Assembly: GCA_902794395.1 (NCBI GenBank)
Contig: CADBHB010000009.1
Location: 1-64,000 of the forward strand
Origin: an uncultured Ruminococcus sp.
GTDB taxonomy: Bacteria; Bacillota; Clostridia; Oscillospirales; Acutalibacteraceae
Length of the DNA stretch: 64,000 bases
Direction of reading: 5' to 3'
In this document: piece by piece, positions 33,707-43,065 of the stretch
How positions within the stretch are numbered: position 1 is the first letter of the stretch
Layout: the number at the start of each line of letters is the position of its first letter
Program-made: the position numbers and the translations under genes
The notes under the pieces: generated by a model
The model's database searches: none
What the model was told of the DNA's origin: nothing
What the model saw: only the letters and a program-made list of their open reading frames with translations

Positions 33707-35383
33707 TCACAGGCTGCCGCTGTACGGCACAAGCAGATCCTCGATCGCCTGGCGCAGCTTAGAGTGCTTGATAAACAGATGGATAGTGGGGGTCCTGTTT
33801 TTTGAGATCATCACCCACTGACCTCTGCACATAAATATCTGGATGTTTCTGAACGGGCGGTTTCGGTCCGGCACGCAGCAAAAGCCCCGATGCTCTTTTT
33901 CAAATTCCCTCATCAGGCGGATGTGCTCGGCGTACTCGTCGTAGGAGCAGAGGATCTCGCGGTTGTAGAAAAGACCCGATACGGATAGAAAAACGGGCTT
34001 TTCATCGTAGCTTTCGCGGGAGATCTCGGGATAACTGCACACAAATCCCGAGTGGCGCAGGGTCTGCACGGTCCTTTGCCGCTCAACACTCAAATACCGG
34101 CGGATACGCTCGGCTTCTTCGGCGCAGATGCCGTTGCGCCGAAGAACACGGTCGAGCAGGGCGTCGCTCATGGTGTAAAAAGGAGGAGTAGAAAGCACCC
34201 CCATACGTCCGCCCTGTATGCCGGCGTCTGCCTCAAGCAGGGTCATCCTGGTTTCGGGGCTGTCGATCACCTCGATCAGCGGCACCGCAAAGTCCAAAAT
34301 CTGTTCCGCCCTCTGCCGATAGCGGCGCATCTCATCCTCTGAGGTGACTATCCGTGTGACAGCGGAGGCGTAATGACCCGTCAGCGCCTCACAGCACAGC
34401 GCGGCGCTGTCAAGAGAGATAAGGCGGTAGCGGTAAATGCCGTCCCGTCTGCCCTTGAGATAATACATCGAGACTTTGCCGGACATCGATACGGGCATAA
34501 GCGCTATCAAGCCGGGCAATATCTCGTCCATAGGGTTGTCGGCGTTGAGCACAAGACGGATGTGCACGCCTCTGTGGACGAGTACCGATATCATGTATAT
34601 AAGGTTCTGCATCAGACGGTTTTCCTCGGTGCCGTCGGAGTACAGATCGGTGCAGATAAACGCGGTGTGCTCCGGTCGGGCTTTTTTAACGTGGGCAAGG
34701 AAATCCCTTTCCGCCTGACAGGTCTCGCAGAACAGCGCCTCATCCAAAGCGGAAATATCCGCGTCGGCGTTGAAGCGGTCCAGCTCGTGAAGAAAGCTTT
34801 CCGCGTAATAGCGCGGAGAATCGGTGTTTTTTGTCAGCAGCCCCGTGACCCTGCGGCACACCGTTTCTTCATCCGACAGCTCCGAAGGGGTGCAGCCGAG
34901 AATGTCGGAAAACGAATCCCACGCGGCGTCGTCATTGAGCCTGCCGTAGATGAATCTTCCTACGTCACGGCAAAAGCCTTCTATATCCGTAGGGCAGCTT
35001 TTTCCCGTGCGTATCCGAAACAGCTTTGACGGGGTCATCCCGATAAAGGCAGCCAGGTCGCGTGTGCGCAGATGAAGCTGCTTTATCAGCATATCGAGAT
35101 TGGCGCAGAGCGAGTCGCTGTCATAGCCGCTGCCGTGCTTCAAAACCGACGCCAGCTCCGCGCGAAGCTCCTCGGCGGAGATCTCAACGCCCTTGGCGTC
35201 CGAGGCGGCAGCGTACAGACCTTTTACAAGGCTGTCAAAAATATCGCTTTCTGCCGAGGGTTCCCTGGTGCCCGCACGGTATCTGCTGACGGTCGCGGCA
35301 GACACTCCGCTTAGGGAAACGAGCTTTTTGGGCGTGCAATAAAACGCTCTCATATACGAATTCAGCTTTTCAGCGAAAGTCAT
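33707..35383 (-). CDS. large regulator with two N-terminal helix-turn-helix motifs
   Basis: I chose the ATG at 35383 (558 residues; GGAGGG six bases upstream) because a likely promoter ends at 35412, leaving little leader for the earlier in-frame starts. Two HTH-like segments are visible: KKLVSLSGVSAATVSRYRAG (~18-38) and a second, TRDLAAFIGMTPSKLFRIRT (~105-125). The remaining ~420 residues look like a cytoplasmic alpha/beta sensor region that I do not recognise; they include CETCQAERDF and a block HTAFICTDLYSDGTEENRLM. It is divergent from the importer operon and upstream of the dehydrogenase operon, so it could control either. Confidence 0.7.
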   Translation of the reverse strand: MTFAEKLNSYMRAFYCTPKKLVSLSGVSAATVSRYRAGTREPSAESDIFDSLVKGLYAAASDAKGVEISAEELRAELASVLKHGSGYDSDSLCANLDMLIKQLHLRTRDLAAFIGMTPSKLFRIRTGKSCPTDIEGFCRDVGRFIYGRLNDDAAWDSFSDILGCTPSELSDEETVCRRVTGLLTKNTDSPRYYAESFLHELDRFNADADISALDEALFCETCQAERDFLAHVKKARPEHTAFICTDLYSDGTEENRLMQNLIYMISVLVHRGVHIRLVLNADNPMDEILPGLIALMPVSMSGKVSMYYLKGRRDGIYRYRLISLDSAALCCEALTGHYASAVTRIVTSEDEMRRYRQRAEQILDFAVPLIEVIDSPETRMTLLEADAGIQGGRMGVLSTPPFYTMSDALLDRVLRRNGICAEEAERIRRYLSVERQRTVQTLRHSGFVCSYPEISRESYDEKPVFLSVSGLFYNREILCSYDEYAEHIRLMREFEKEHRGFCCVPDRNRPFRNIQIFMCRGQWVMISKNRTPTIHLFIKHSKLRQAIEDLLVPYSGSL

Positions 35384-35411
35384 AATGCCCTCCATGATAC
35401 GATCTTCCTCT

Positions 35412-35440
35412 ATTCTATCAGAAACTACAACAAAATTCAA
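35412..35440 (-). promoter_or_regulatory. candidate promoter of the double-HTH regulator
   Basis: On the minus strand, TTGAAT (35440-35435), 17 bp, TAGAAT (35417-35412). Transcription would begin near 35405, about 20 nt before the preferred start codon. Confidence 0.5.
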
Positions 35441-35588
35441 TATAAAATTGCTAAATTGTTGCGAAAATATAGTAAAAATATTAGAAAATCACTTTTCGAC
35501 TCACTAAATCAATGCTCGCGCGAGTTATCCGCAAGCAGAGCGCGCCCGAATTGTTCTGCTGTTCTGCCGAAAAAACGGCAAAAAAATA

Positions 35589-35617
35589 TTGTCATTTTCA
35601 GAAAGAATTGTTATAAT
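35589..35617 (+). promoter_or_regulatory. promoter of the importer/MFP/MacB-like operon
   Basis: TTGTCA (35589-35594), 17-bp spacer, TATAAT (35612-35617). The leader of ~90 nt includes a CTGCGC/GCGCAG hairpin (about 35674-35693) just before the weak ribosome binding site GGGTG, which could limit translation. Confidence 0.7.
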
Positions 35618-35710
35618 TTCTTTAGATAAACTTCAGATAACTGTGATATAACATATGTATCAAAAGAAAGATCCTGCGCTGCTCGCGGCGCAGCACAACG
35701 GGTGCTTCCA

Positions 35711-37102
35711 ATGAAAAGAATCTTATGTATATTTTTATGCCTGATAACGGCGGCTCTTTGCTGCTCCTGCGCCGCCAAGAGCAACTCCGCCTCGGACACC
35801 GGCCAGCTCACCTATTATTATGTAAAGGATCACCGCGACGACATGGTGGAAAAGATACAGCGCTACAACCGCTGGTGCTACACCCACTCCACCGACGACA
35901 TGCGGATAAAGCTGATAGAGTTTGACAGCTACGAAACGATGAGCCGAAGGCTGAATCTTGAGGTGATGTCCGGCGGAGGTCCCGACCTGTTCTCAAACTA
36001 CATGGATCTGCCGTTTGAAAAGCTGCTTCAAAGCGGAGCTTTTTACGACCTTAACAAGCTGATCGAAAACGACACCTCCGACGATAAAATTGACCTCAGC
36101 CTCTACAACGATACCATAATGGACGCCGGCGTTTACAACGGCAAGCGGTATTTTATCCCCGCGTTCTACAGGGTGCAGTCGCTGGTGGGCGAGAGGCAGG
36201 ACTTTGAAAAATTCGACATGCCGACAGATCAGGGTCACCACCTGACCTTCGGCAATATGGACGAGGTGTTCGGACGCTATCTGGAGGATCCCGGCAGCTA
36301 CGCCTTTATGGCGGGCGATGTGTACAGCGGCGGCTTCAACGCCGACACCGCCGTGCTAAGGCTGGTAAATTCCTATGTTGACTTTGAAAAAGAGACCGTC
36401 TCCTTCGACGACGACTTCAAAACAAAGCTGCAGTTTTTGTCAAGGCTGCGCGAAAACGCCGTCGCCGCGCCCGAAAAAGCCTCCTCGGGCATAGGAAGCT
36501 CCGCTCCGGTGCTTTTTCATCAGGAGGCGTCCTACTCCAACCCGATCTGGACGGAATTTATGCTAAGCCTTCCGGACGAGGACTTTGTACGCGAAAAGCT
36601 GAAGCTCGCTCCCATGGATGACCCGGTGATGTATTCCTGCTTTGAAAAGGACGACGACACCTTTTCAGCCAACATAGTAGACGCGCTGTTTGTCAATGCC
36701 GAAACCAAAAAGGCGGACAAGGTGCTGGCGTTTATAAAATACCTGCTGGGCAGCCACATCCAGAACCTCTACACAGGCACCAACGAGGACTACAACTACG
36801 GCGGCGACGTTGACTTTTTGCCGGTGCTAAAATCCGCGTTTCAAAACTGTGTCCGCGATTCCCACACCGCGGGAAAATGGTTCGGCGAAGAGGTATCGCC
36901 GTCGCTGCACCCGCTGACCCAGGCGCTGGTTGAGCATGTGAATCAGATAAACACGGTGTATTTGTACTTCGATTTGTACGAATCCAACTACAACAAAAAC
37001 GTCGTCATACCGATACTTCAGGATTACTGGGACGGCAAGACAGACATAAACAAGTGTGTAAACAACCTTTCTTCCGCTACGAAGATATATATAATGGAGT
37101 AA
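35711..37102 (+). CDS. ABC transporter substrate-binding lipoprotein (family 1)
   Basis: The ATG at 35711 gives a lipoprotein-type signal peptide (MKRILCIFLCLITAALCCSC, with the probable lipidated Cys near residue 20); a GTG nine bases earlier would add three residues. The mature ~440 residues look like a family 1 extracellular solute-binding protein: SGGGPDLFSNYMDLPFEKLL near residues 90-110 and IVDALFVNAETKKADKVLAFIKYLL in the C-terminal lobe. The family binds oligosaccharides or glycerol-phosphate-type solutes. Two permease genes follow immediately. Confidence 0.85.
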   Translation: MKRILCIFLCLITAALCCSCAAKSNSASDTGQLTYYYVKDHRDDMVEKIQRYNRWCYTHSTDDMRIKLIEFDSYETMSRRLNLEVMSGGGPDLFSNYMDLPFEKLLQSGAFYDLNKLIENDTSDDKIDLSLYNDTIMDAGVYNGKRYFIPAFYRVQSLVGERQDFEKFDMPTDQGHHLTFGNMDEVFGRYLEDPGSYAFMAGDVYSGGFNADTAVLRLVNSYVDFEKETVSFDDDFKTKLQFLSRLRENAVAAPEKASSGIGSSAPVLFHQEASYSNPIWTEFMLSLPDEDFVREKLKLAPMDDPVMYSCFEKDDDTFSANIVDALFVNAETKKADKVLAFIKYLLGSHIQNLYTGTNEDYNYGGDVDFLPVLKSAFQNCVRDSHTAGKWFGEEVSPSLHPLTQALVEHVNQINTVYLYFDLYESNYNKNVVIPILQDYWDGKTDINKCVNNLSSATKIYIME

Positions 37103-37104
37103 CG

Positions 37105-37950
37105 ATGAAACTAAAAACAAAAGAAGCTATTACAGGCATCTGCTTTGCCTTGCCTGCACTTATCGGGATCTTCGTTTTCTACCTGATCCCCTACGTGATA
37201 AGCCTTTACTACGGCTTTACCCTGCGCGGCAAATTCGTCGGCTTTCAAAACTTTGCACTGTTGTTCAAGTCAAAAACCTTTTGGCTGGCAATAAAAAACA
37301 CGGCGGTCTTTTCGGTCATCGCCATACCGCTGGCGGTCATAATACCCCTGCTTATCTCGCTGTTTTTGTCAACCTTCGACAAGCACACCGGCTTTTTCAG
37401 CAGCCTGTTTCTCTCGCCGCTCATCGTTCCCATCGCCTCGGTGGTTTATGTGTGGCAGATCTTCTTCACCGACTACGGCGTCATCAACAGCCTGCTGCAA
37501 AAAATCGGCTTGCAGCCGGTGGCGTTCTTCAAGGGGCCGTGGTCGATGGCGCTGGTCATCTTCATATTTGTGTGGAAAAACTGCGCCTACAACATAATTC
37601 TGTTTTCGGCGGGACTGCGCAAGATACCCAAGGAGGTGCGCGAGCCTGCGCGGCTTGACGGCGCCAATCCCTTCCAGGTGCTCACCAAAATCACCCTGCC
37701 GCTGCTCAGCCCCACCACCTTCTTCGTGCTGCTTATGACCATCATCAGCTCCTTTAAGATCTACCGCGAGGTCTATATGCTCTACGGCGTGTATCCCGAC
37801 GAGCATGTGTATATGATACAGCACTTTATGAACAACAACTTCAACAACCTCAACTACCCGCGCCTGAGCACCGCCTCTATCGTGCTGAGCATCTTTGTCA
37901 TAGCCTTCATGCTGGTGTTCTTCCTGGCGGAAAGGAGGAGCAGCAAATGA
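37105..37950 (+). CDS. ABC sugar-type permease (MalF/UgpA family)
   Basis: The start is the ATG at 37105, 2 bp after the previous stop; a longer frame from 37054 overlaps the binding protein. The 281-residue product has six membrane helices and the EAA loop (EPARLDGANPFQVLTKITLPLL, ~185-206) that contacts an ATPase. It overlaps the next permease by 4 bp. No ATPase is encoded in the operon, so a shared MsiK-like ATPase elsewhere is likely. Confidence 0.92.
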   Translation: MKLKTKEAITGICFALPALIGIFVFYLIPYVISLYYGFTLRGKFVGFQNFALLFKSKTFWLAIKNTAVFSVIAIPLAVIIPLLISLFLSTFDKHTGFFSSLFLSPLIVPIASVVYVWQIFFTDYGVINSLLQKIGLQPVAFFKGPWSMALVIFIFVWKNCAYNIILFSAGLRKIPKEVREPARLDGANPFQVLTKITLPLLSPTTFFVLLMTIISSFKIYREVYMLYGVYPDEHVYMIQHFMNNNFNNLNYPRLSTASIVLSIFVIAFMLVFFLAERRSSK

Positions 37951-38771
37951 AAAAACGTGTTGTTATCGCGGCAAAATACGCCGCGCTGGGCTGCATTACG
38001 CTGCTGTTTCTGCTGCCCATAATCTATATGCTGGCAAACTCCTTTATGACCTCAGCCGAGATAGCGGAGAAATACACCACCAACTCGGAGCATTACGCAG
38101 GCTTTCACCTGATTCCGGACCGGTTCAGTCTGGAGCAGTACTACCAGGCGTTTTTAAGGCGGCCGCAGTTTTTGAAGCTGTTTTGGAACTCCATGCTCAT
38201 TACGGTGCCTATAGTGGCAGTACAGACGATAGTTTCCGTATTTGCCGCCTTTGCCTTTACCAAGCTTAGGTTTCCGCTGCGCGACGCGCTGTTCTTCATT
38301 TTCATCATCCTGCTTATCCTGCCCTCGTGGGTCACGCTGATGCCCAACTATATGATGATACAGCGCATGGGGCTGCTCGACACCGTCTGGTCGCTTATCC
38401 TGCCCTCGTCGTTCACGGCGTTCGGCGTGTGCCTGCTCAGGCAGTATATGCGCTACGTGCCCGACGAAACCATCGAGGCGGCTAAAATCGACGGCGCCTC
38501 CACGGTGAAGATACTGTTTAAGATCGTGCTTCCCCAGGTAAAGGGCGGCGTGGCGTCGCTGATAATCCTGACCTTTATCGACAGCTGGAACATGGTTGAA
38601 CAGGTAATCATTTATATTTCTGATAAAGAAAAATATCCGCTATCCGTCGCTTTGAGCGAGTACGCCGCCACCGACTCAGGCATCATTTTCGCCTGTGGCG
38701 TGATATTTATGTTCCCACCGCTGCTGCTTTACCTTTACCACAGCAGGGAATTTAAAAACGCAAGGATGTGA
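37947..38771 (+). CDS. ABC sugar-type permease (MalG/UgpE family)
   Basis: The 274-residue product has six membrane helices and an EAA loop (EAAKIDGASTVKILFKIVLPQV, ~175-196). AGGAGGAG precedes the ATG, which overlaps the MalF-type gene by 4 bp. With that protein it forms the channel of a carbohydrate-type importer. The unusual point is what follows: a membrane-fusion-like and a MacB-like protein and not an ATPase or glycosidase. Confidence 0.92.
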   Translation: MKKRVVIAAKYAALGCITLLFLLPIIYMLANSFMTSAEIAEKYTTNSEHYAGFHLIPDRFSLEQYYQAFLRRPQFLKLFWNSMLITVPIVAVQTIVSVFAAFAFTKLRFPLRDALFFIFIILLILPSWVTLMPNYMMIQRMGLLDTVWSLILPSSFTAFGVCLLRQYMRYVPDETIEAAKIDGASTVKILFKIVLPQVKGGVASLIILTFIDSWNMVEQVIIYISDKEKYPLSVALSEYAATDSGIIFACGVIFMFPPLLLYLYHSREFKNARM

Positions 38772-38776
38772 TCGCT

Positions 38777-39481
38777 ATGGTAAAATCTGAAAACAAACAA
38801 ATAATCAAATCCATCGTCATCAAGGTCGCGGTCGCTTTTTTGGCCATAGTGGCGCTGCTCACTTACTTCTCGGGCACCATCGACAACTACCTGCTTCCGC
38901 ACGTAACCATAGTTCCCGGCGGCGAGGGGTCGCTCAAATATCCCCTTAAGACCTCCTCAAAGCTCGAGGTGACCGGAGAGAACACGGACGAGGTTAAGGC
39001 GACCTTCCGCTTCAACTGCTCCCATGACCTTGACGCCTTTGTCAGCGTCGGCTCAATGATCGACTTCAAGGCGCTGGCCGAAACCGGCGAAAGCCGATTC
39101 GCCTACCGCGACGGCACAGCGGCGGTCACCGCCATAAAGGAGAGCGCCGACGGCTTTGAATGTACCGCCGAGGTCAGGGACCTGCAATTGCAGTCGGGCG
39201 ACAAAATGCCCGCTTCCGGCGTAGAGGTCATAGTCGATACGGTGTTTGAGACCCCGCGCTACAAGCACATCGTTATGAAAAGCGCGATAAAGGACGACAG
39301 CTATGTATACCTCGTCACGCGCGGCAAGGACAACAAGCACTATGTTTCAAAGGTCGAGGTCACGGTGATAGCCGAGTCCGATTTCTACGCCGCGGTGGAG
39401 ATGGACGCCGATTCGCTGCCCTTTGTGATGACCAGCTCAAAGGCGATCCGCGACGGACAAAGGGTGATAGTGGATGGCTGA
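38777..39481 (+). CDS. HlyD/MFP-like membrane protein
   Basis: The ATG at 38777 is preferred to a GTG at 38768 because AGGA lies ten bases upstream. The 234-residue product has one N-terminal membrane helix (~10-33), then an extracellular beta-rich part. Its C-terminal half has the membrane-fusion-protein pattern: SYVYLVTRGKDNKHYVSKVEVTV... ending in AIRDGQRVIVDG. It lacks an obvious coiled-coil hairpin, which suits a Gram-positive periplasm-less cell. It overlaps the next gene by 8 bp, so the two are probably partners. Confidence 0.6.
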   Translation: MVKSENKQIIKSIVIKVAVAFLAIVALLTYFSGTIDNYLLPHVTIVPGGEGSLKYPLKTSSKLEVTGENTDEVKATFRFNCSHDLDAFVSVGSMIDFKALAETGESRFAYRDGTAAVTAIKESADGFECTAEVRDLQLQSGDKMPASGVEVIVDTVFETPRYKHIVMKSAIKDDSYVYLVTRGKDNKHYVSKVEVTVIAESDFYAAVEMDADSLPFVMTSSKAIRDGQRVIVDG

Positions 39482-40643
39482 GAAAAAACACAGACATATA
39501 GGACTGTGGGCGGCGGTCATCATATTTTCGGCGGTCAGCGTGCTGTTCTGCCATACGGCAGTCAGCGTTTCGCGCGAGCTGCCCCGGGCTAAGGAATTCA
39601 ACCGCAGCCGCCTGTCGTCAAAGATCACGTTTTCCGCCTACGAAAGAATACCGCAGATCTCCTTTCCCGACCACTTGTCGGTCTGCGCGGAACAGGCTTC
39701 GGAAAACATAGAGGGCATTGGCGAGGTAAAGCCGGTGCTTGTCAACGAGCATTTCTTCGAGGTTTATAATATCCATGTAGGCGGCTCCGCCGTCACGCGC
39801 AAGCACATCGACGGCAAAACCCCCGCGCTGGTCATTAGCGACGAGATGTCGCGCAGGCTCAGCCTTGACGGCAGCGCCGTGGGGCAGACGCTTTCGCTGT
39901 GGGGCAGGGACTTCACCGTGGTGGGTGTGTATAAAAAGCCCTCGGGCTTTTTGCGCGGCATTTCCTCGGACATCTACAACCGCGTATACGTTCCCTACAC
40001 CTGCCGCGAGGGCTACGGCGACGTATTGGTGGACTCCATCGCGGCGGCAGAGGGCAGCTATTCCGAAAAGGCGCTGGCGCTGCTCGGAATGACCGAAAGC
40101 GACAACGAATTCTACATCGAAAACGACCTCACGGTAAAGCACGACATCATCGCGGTATTTCCCAACTGGTTCGTATTTATGCTCGCCCTTATCCTGTCGG
40201 TCATCGTAATTCTCGTGCTAAGGCGCATGCTGCCCCCGTTTTTCCGCAGGCTGCGCGCAGATAACCAAAGTCACTACTTTTGGGCGGTCGTCCGCCGCAA
40301 CCTGCTCGGTATCCTGCTGCGTCTTCTCGCGGCGGCAGCGCTGATCGCGGTACCGGTGACGCTCTTCATAAAATTTCCGATAAAGCTGGTTTTGCCGCTG
40401 AAGTATATCCCCCCGGACAATATCTTTGATGTGGGGCATTATATCAGCGTGTTTACCGACGATGTGCAGGTGGCAAACGCCGGCCTCGCCTCAGGAAACA
40501 GCTATTATTCGCAGCTTTTCTCAAACACAATGATAATGCTGCTCATCTCCTTTGCGGTGTTGACGGTGCTCGCTGTCGCGATAGCCGTCCGCCTTACCGG
40601 ACTTGTGAAACAATGGGACAAAAAGCGCCGCTCCGACACATGA
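39474..40643 (+). CDS. MacB-like permease with extracellular core domain
   Basis: The 389-residue product has an N-terminal membrane helix (~10-30) and a MacB_PCD-like extracellular domain (~40-220: NEHFFEVYNIHVGGSAVT, VGQTLSLWGRDFTVVGVYKKP). Three C-terminal helices follow (~230-250, ~275-300, ~350-375). This is MacB/FtsX topology, but with no ATPase gene adjacent. The preceding MFP-like gene overlaps it. A complete MacAB-type pump would need an ATPase from elsewhere. Its link to a sugar-type importer is unusual. Confidence 0.7.
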   Translation: MAEKKHRHIGLWAAVIIFSAVSVLFCHTAVSVSRELPRAKEFNRSRLSSKITFSAYERIPQISFPDHLSVCAEQASENIEGIGEVKPVLVNEHFFEVYNIHVGGSAVTRKHIDGKTPALVISDEMSRRLSLDGSAVGQTLSLWGRDFTVVGVYKKPSGFLRGISSDIYNRVYVPYTCREGYGDVLVDSIAAAEGSYSEKALALLGMTESDNEFYIENDLTVKHDIIAVFPNWFVFMLALILSVIVILVLRRMLPPFFRRLRADNQSHYFWAVVRRNLLGILLRLLAAAALIAVPVTLFIKFPIKLVLPLKYIPPDNIFDVGHYISVFTDDVQVANAGLASGNSYYSQLFSNTMIMLLISFAVLTVLAVAIAVRLTGLVKQWDKKRRSDT

Positions 40644-40660
40644 CGCGGCGCGTAACAAAG

Positions 40661-40707
40661 CATCCCTGCCGACCTTTTTACGGGGCGGCGGGGATGTTGT
40701 TTTGTTT
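40661..40707 (+). terminator. rho-independent terminator of the importer operon
   Basis: CATCCCTGCCG (40661-40671) pairs with CGGCGGGGATG (ending 40696), followed by TTGTTTTGTTT. Confidence 0.8.
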
Positions 40708-40751
40708 AGATAAAAAATTCAGGGAATGTATGTCCGATTTGGTGAAATGAC

Positions 40752-40780
40752 TTGAATTTGCCCGAGAGTATTGTTATAAT
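40752..40780 (+). promoter_or_regulatory. promoter of the partner-switching / NRPS-like operon
   Basis: TTGAAT (40752-40757), 17-bp spacer, TATAAT (40775-40780), ~50 bp before the first gene. No further promoter or terminator is evident until after the MATE gene at 48.1 kb. Confidence 0.7.
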
Positions 40781-40829
40781 TTATAATAGTATATCCTGCG
40801 GTCGGACGCCGCTTTTTTTGGAGAAGGAC

Positions 40830-41492
40830 ATGAGTTATTCAAACGCGAGAAAGGGAATAAAAAAGGTATATTGTGCCCAGCTTTTTACTATTATCGCCAC
40901 GCTGTTTTCGGGCGGCTTCGGGCTTTTGCTGGTCGTTGTGGAGTTCTTTTTCAAGGACGATGACGCCGTTGTCAATTTGCTTTTCGGCGCCGCAATTATC
41001 TTTACGATGCTGTTATATGTCGCGGCATTGGCGCTGTCGTCCGTCATCGGCATAGTCGGTTATGCTCAGGCGTCCCGCGACGAGCCTGAATTTAAAAAGG
41101 CTATGTTCTGCGCGCTGGCGGTGGGAGTCCTCACACTCTTCGGCTTTTTCTTTCAGATACCCAACGGGATGATCTCCACCATCCTTTCCTCGGCGGGCGC
41201 CATCGTAGAGATGTTTGTTATGATCTACGTTTTTTGCGGGCTTGTCCGTATCTGTGAAAACTTCGGGCGGCACGATATGACAAAGCGGGCTTGGCGCGTT
41301 TTGAACCTGCTGGTATCTATCTATATCGTCTCCGCGGTGAACGCGCTGGTCATCCGCATATTCGAGCTGTCCTCGCACGCCCAAAGCGTTTCGGTTTTGG
41401 TGGGCGCGATAGATCTGACGCTGAATATTATCCAATACATTTTGTATATGAAGTATTTAAGGCGCGTCTTGCGAATGATACCAAAGGATTGA
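40830..41492 (+). CDS. six-helix membrane protein of unknown function
   Basis: The ATG at 40830 has GGAGAAGG directly upstream; an in-frame extension from 40752 would start inside the promoter. The 220-residue product has about six hydrophobic helices with short loops and a basic C-terminus (RRVLRMIPKD). I recognise no family. It is first in the operon, 13 bp before the SpoIIE-type phosphatase, and may be a membrane partner or sensor for it. Confidence 0.75.
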   Translation: MSYSNARKGIKKVYCAQLFTIIATLFSGGFGLLLVVVEFFFKDDDAVVNLLFGAAIIFTMLLYVAALALSSVIGIVGYAQASRDEPEFKKAMFCALAVGVLTLFGFFFQIPNGMISTILSSAGAIVEMFVMIYVFCGLVRICENFGRHDMTKRAWRVLNLLVSIYIVSAVNALVIRIFELSSHAQSVSVLVGAIDLTLNIIQYILYMKYLRRVLRMIPKD

Positions 41493-41505
41493 CGGGGAAA
41501 CAGAC

Positions 41506-43065
41506 ATGAATTCTATTGTGACAAAAATCAACGATCAAAGGGATTGGCTGGGTCGGCAGACGTGGATAGTTCCCGCCTGCTTCGGCTTCTCCTGTTTTCT
41601 TACGGTAGCTTCGGTAGTTTTAATGGCGGTCAAGGGCTTTGACGGCATGCGCGGCGAGTGGTTGTTTTCCATAGGCGCCGACATATTCTGCATGGCGGTC
41701 TGCGCCATGCTCTGCTTCAGCGCGACGCTGAACCGGCAGACGCGCAGCGCGGACGCTCATGTTTTTGTCACGCTGCTTACCACCAACGCCTTCGCGCTGT
41801 TTTTGGATGAGGTGAGCTGGCTGGTACAGGGCGACCTGCGCTTTTCAACGGTCAATCTGGTAGACAACGTGCTGTTTTATCTTATGGGCTCGGTGCTTAT
41901 ATATCTTTTCTGGAACTACATCCGCAGAGCGCTGCGGCTGTATGACATACCTATGCGCATAGCCCACTGCTTTGTTACGGTCATGCTGTTCCCGTCCATG
42001 CTGCTCTGTCTGGTCAACTTTGTCTACCCGCTGTTTTTTGAGATAGGCTCCGACGGCGTATACCGCCGCGCCGCCCAGTGGGACGTAAGTCAGGTGTACC
42101 TGAGCATCACCCTGACCGTGGTGATAATAGCCATCTGCTTCGCGCAGGCGTCAAAAAAGGAGCGCTTTGTCGCCGTTTCGTTTGTAGCCATCCCGTTCGT
42201 CAATCAGATAATCACCTCGGGCGTGTTCGGACTGTCCACACAGTACGCCGCCATGACGGTGTCCATAGTGCTTATCTACGGCGTTTTGTTTGCCGAGCGC
42301 GAAAAAACGCTGGCGTCCACGGAAATGGAGCTGGGCGTAGCCACCAAAATACAGGCGGACATGCTGCCCAACACCTTCCCATTTATGCCCGAGCGCACCG
42401 AGTTTGACCTATACGCCTTCATGACCCCCGCAAAAGAGGTCGGCGGCGACTTTTACGACTTTTTCATGGTAGACGATGACCGCCTGGCGCTGGTGATAGC
42501 CGATGTTTCGGGAAAGGGCATACCGGCGGCGCTGTTTATGATGGCGTCCAAGATACTCATAAAAAACACGGTGATGACCGGCAAAAGCCCCGGCGAAACG
42601 CTCGTCACCGTCAATAACCAGATATGCGAAAGCAACCGCGAGGAAATGTTCGTCACGGTTTGGCTGGGCATACTGGAAATAGGGAGCGGCAGGCTGATAA
42701 CCGCTAACGCCGGACACGAGTATCCGGTGTTGAAGCCCTCGGGCGGCGACTTCGAGCTGATGAAAGCCAAGCACAGCTTTGTGGTCGGCGGTATGGCGGG
42801 CATAAAATACAGGGAGACGGAAATACAGCTGTCGCCGGGCGACAAGCTCTTTGTGTATACTGACGGCGTCCCCGAGGCCGAAAACGGCAGGGAGGAGCAG
42901 TACGGCTACGACAGATTCCTCGCCGTTTTGAACCGAAACAAAGACGCTTCTCCCGACAGGCTGCTAGAAGCTGTCCGCGCGGACGTAAAAGGCTTTACGC
43001 AGAACCAACCGCAGTTTGACGATTTGACAATGCTGTGCATCCATTACAGAGGAAAAGACGAATGA
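41506..43065 (+). CDS. membrane SpoIIE/RsbU-type PP2C phosphatase
   Basis: The 519-residue product has about seven or eight membrane helices (~20-265) and a cytoplasmic SpoIIE-type phosphatase domain (~275-519). All metal-binding motifs are present: EVGGDFYDF (~311), VIADVSGKGIPAAL (~330), FVYTDGVPEAEN (~450) and FDDLTML (~505). Such enzymes dephosphorylate a STAS anti-anti-sigma protein; that protein and its kinase follow directly. The N-terminal membrane part probably senses an external or membrane signal. It overlaps the kinase gene by 4 bp. Confidence 0.92.
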   Translation: MNSIVTKINDQRDWLGRQTWIVPACFGFSCFLTVASVVLMAVKGFDGMRGEWLFSIGADIFCMAVCAMLCFSATLNRQTRSADAHVFVTLLTTNAFALFLDEVSWLVQGDLRFSTVNLVDNVLFYLMGSVLIYLFWNYIRRALRLYDIPMRIAHCFVTVMLFPSMLLCLVNFVYPLFFEIGSDGVYRRAAQWDVSQVYLSITLTVVIIAICFAQASKKERFVAVSFVAIPFVNQIITSGVFGLSTQYAAMTVSIVLIYGVLFAEREKTLASTEMELGVATKIQADMLPNTFPFMPERTEFDLYAFMTPAKEVGGDFYDFFMVDDDRLALVIADVSGKGIPAALFMMASKILIKNTVMTGKSPGETLVTVNNQICESNREEMFVTVWLGILEIGSGRLITANAGHEYPVLKPSGGDFELMKAKHSFVVGGMAGIKYRETEIQLSPGDKLFVYTDGVPEAENGREEQYGYDRFLAVLNRNKDASPDRLLEAVRADVKGFTQNQPQFDDLTMLCIHYRGKDE

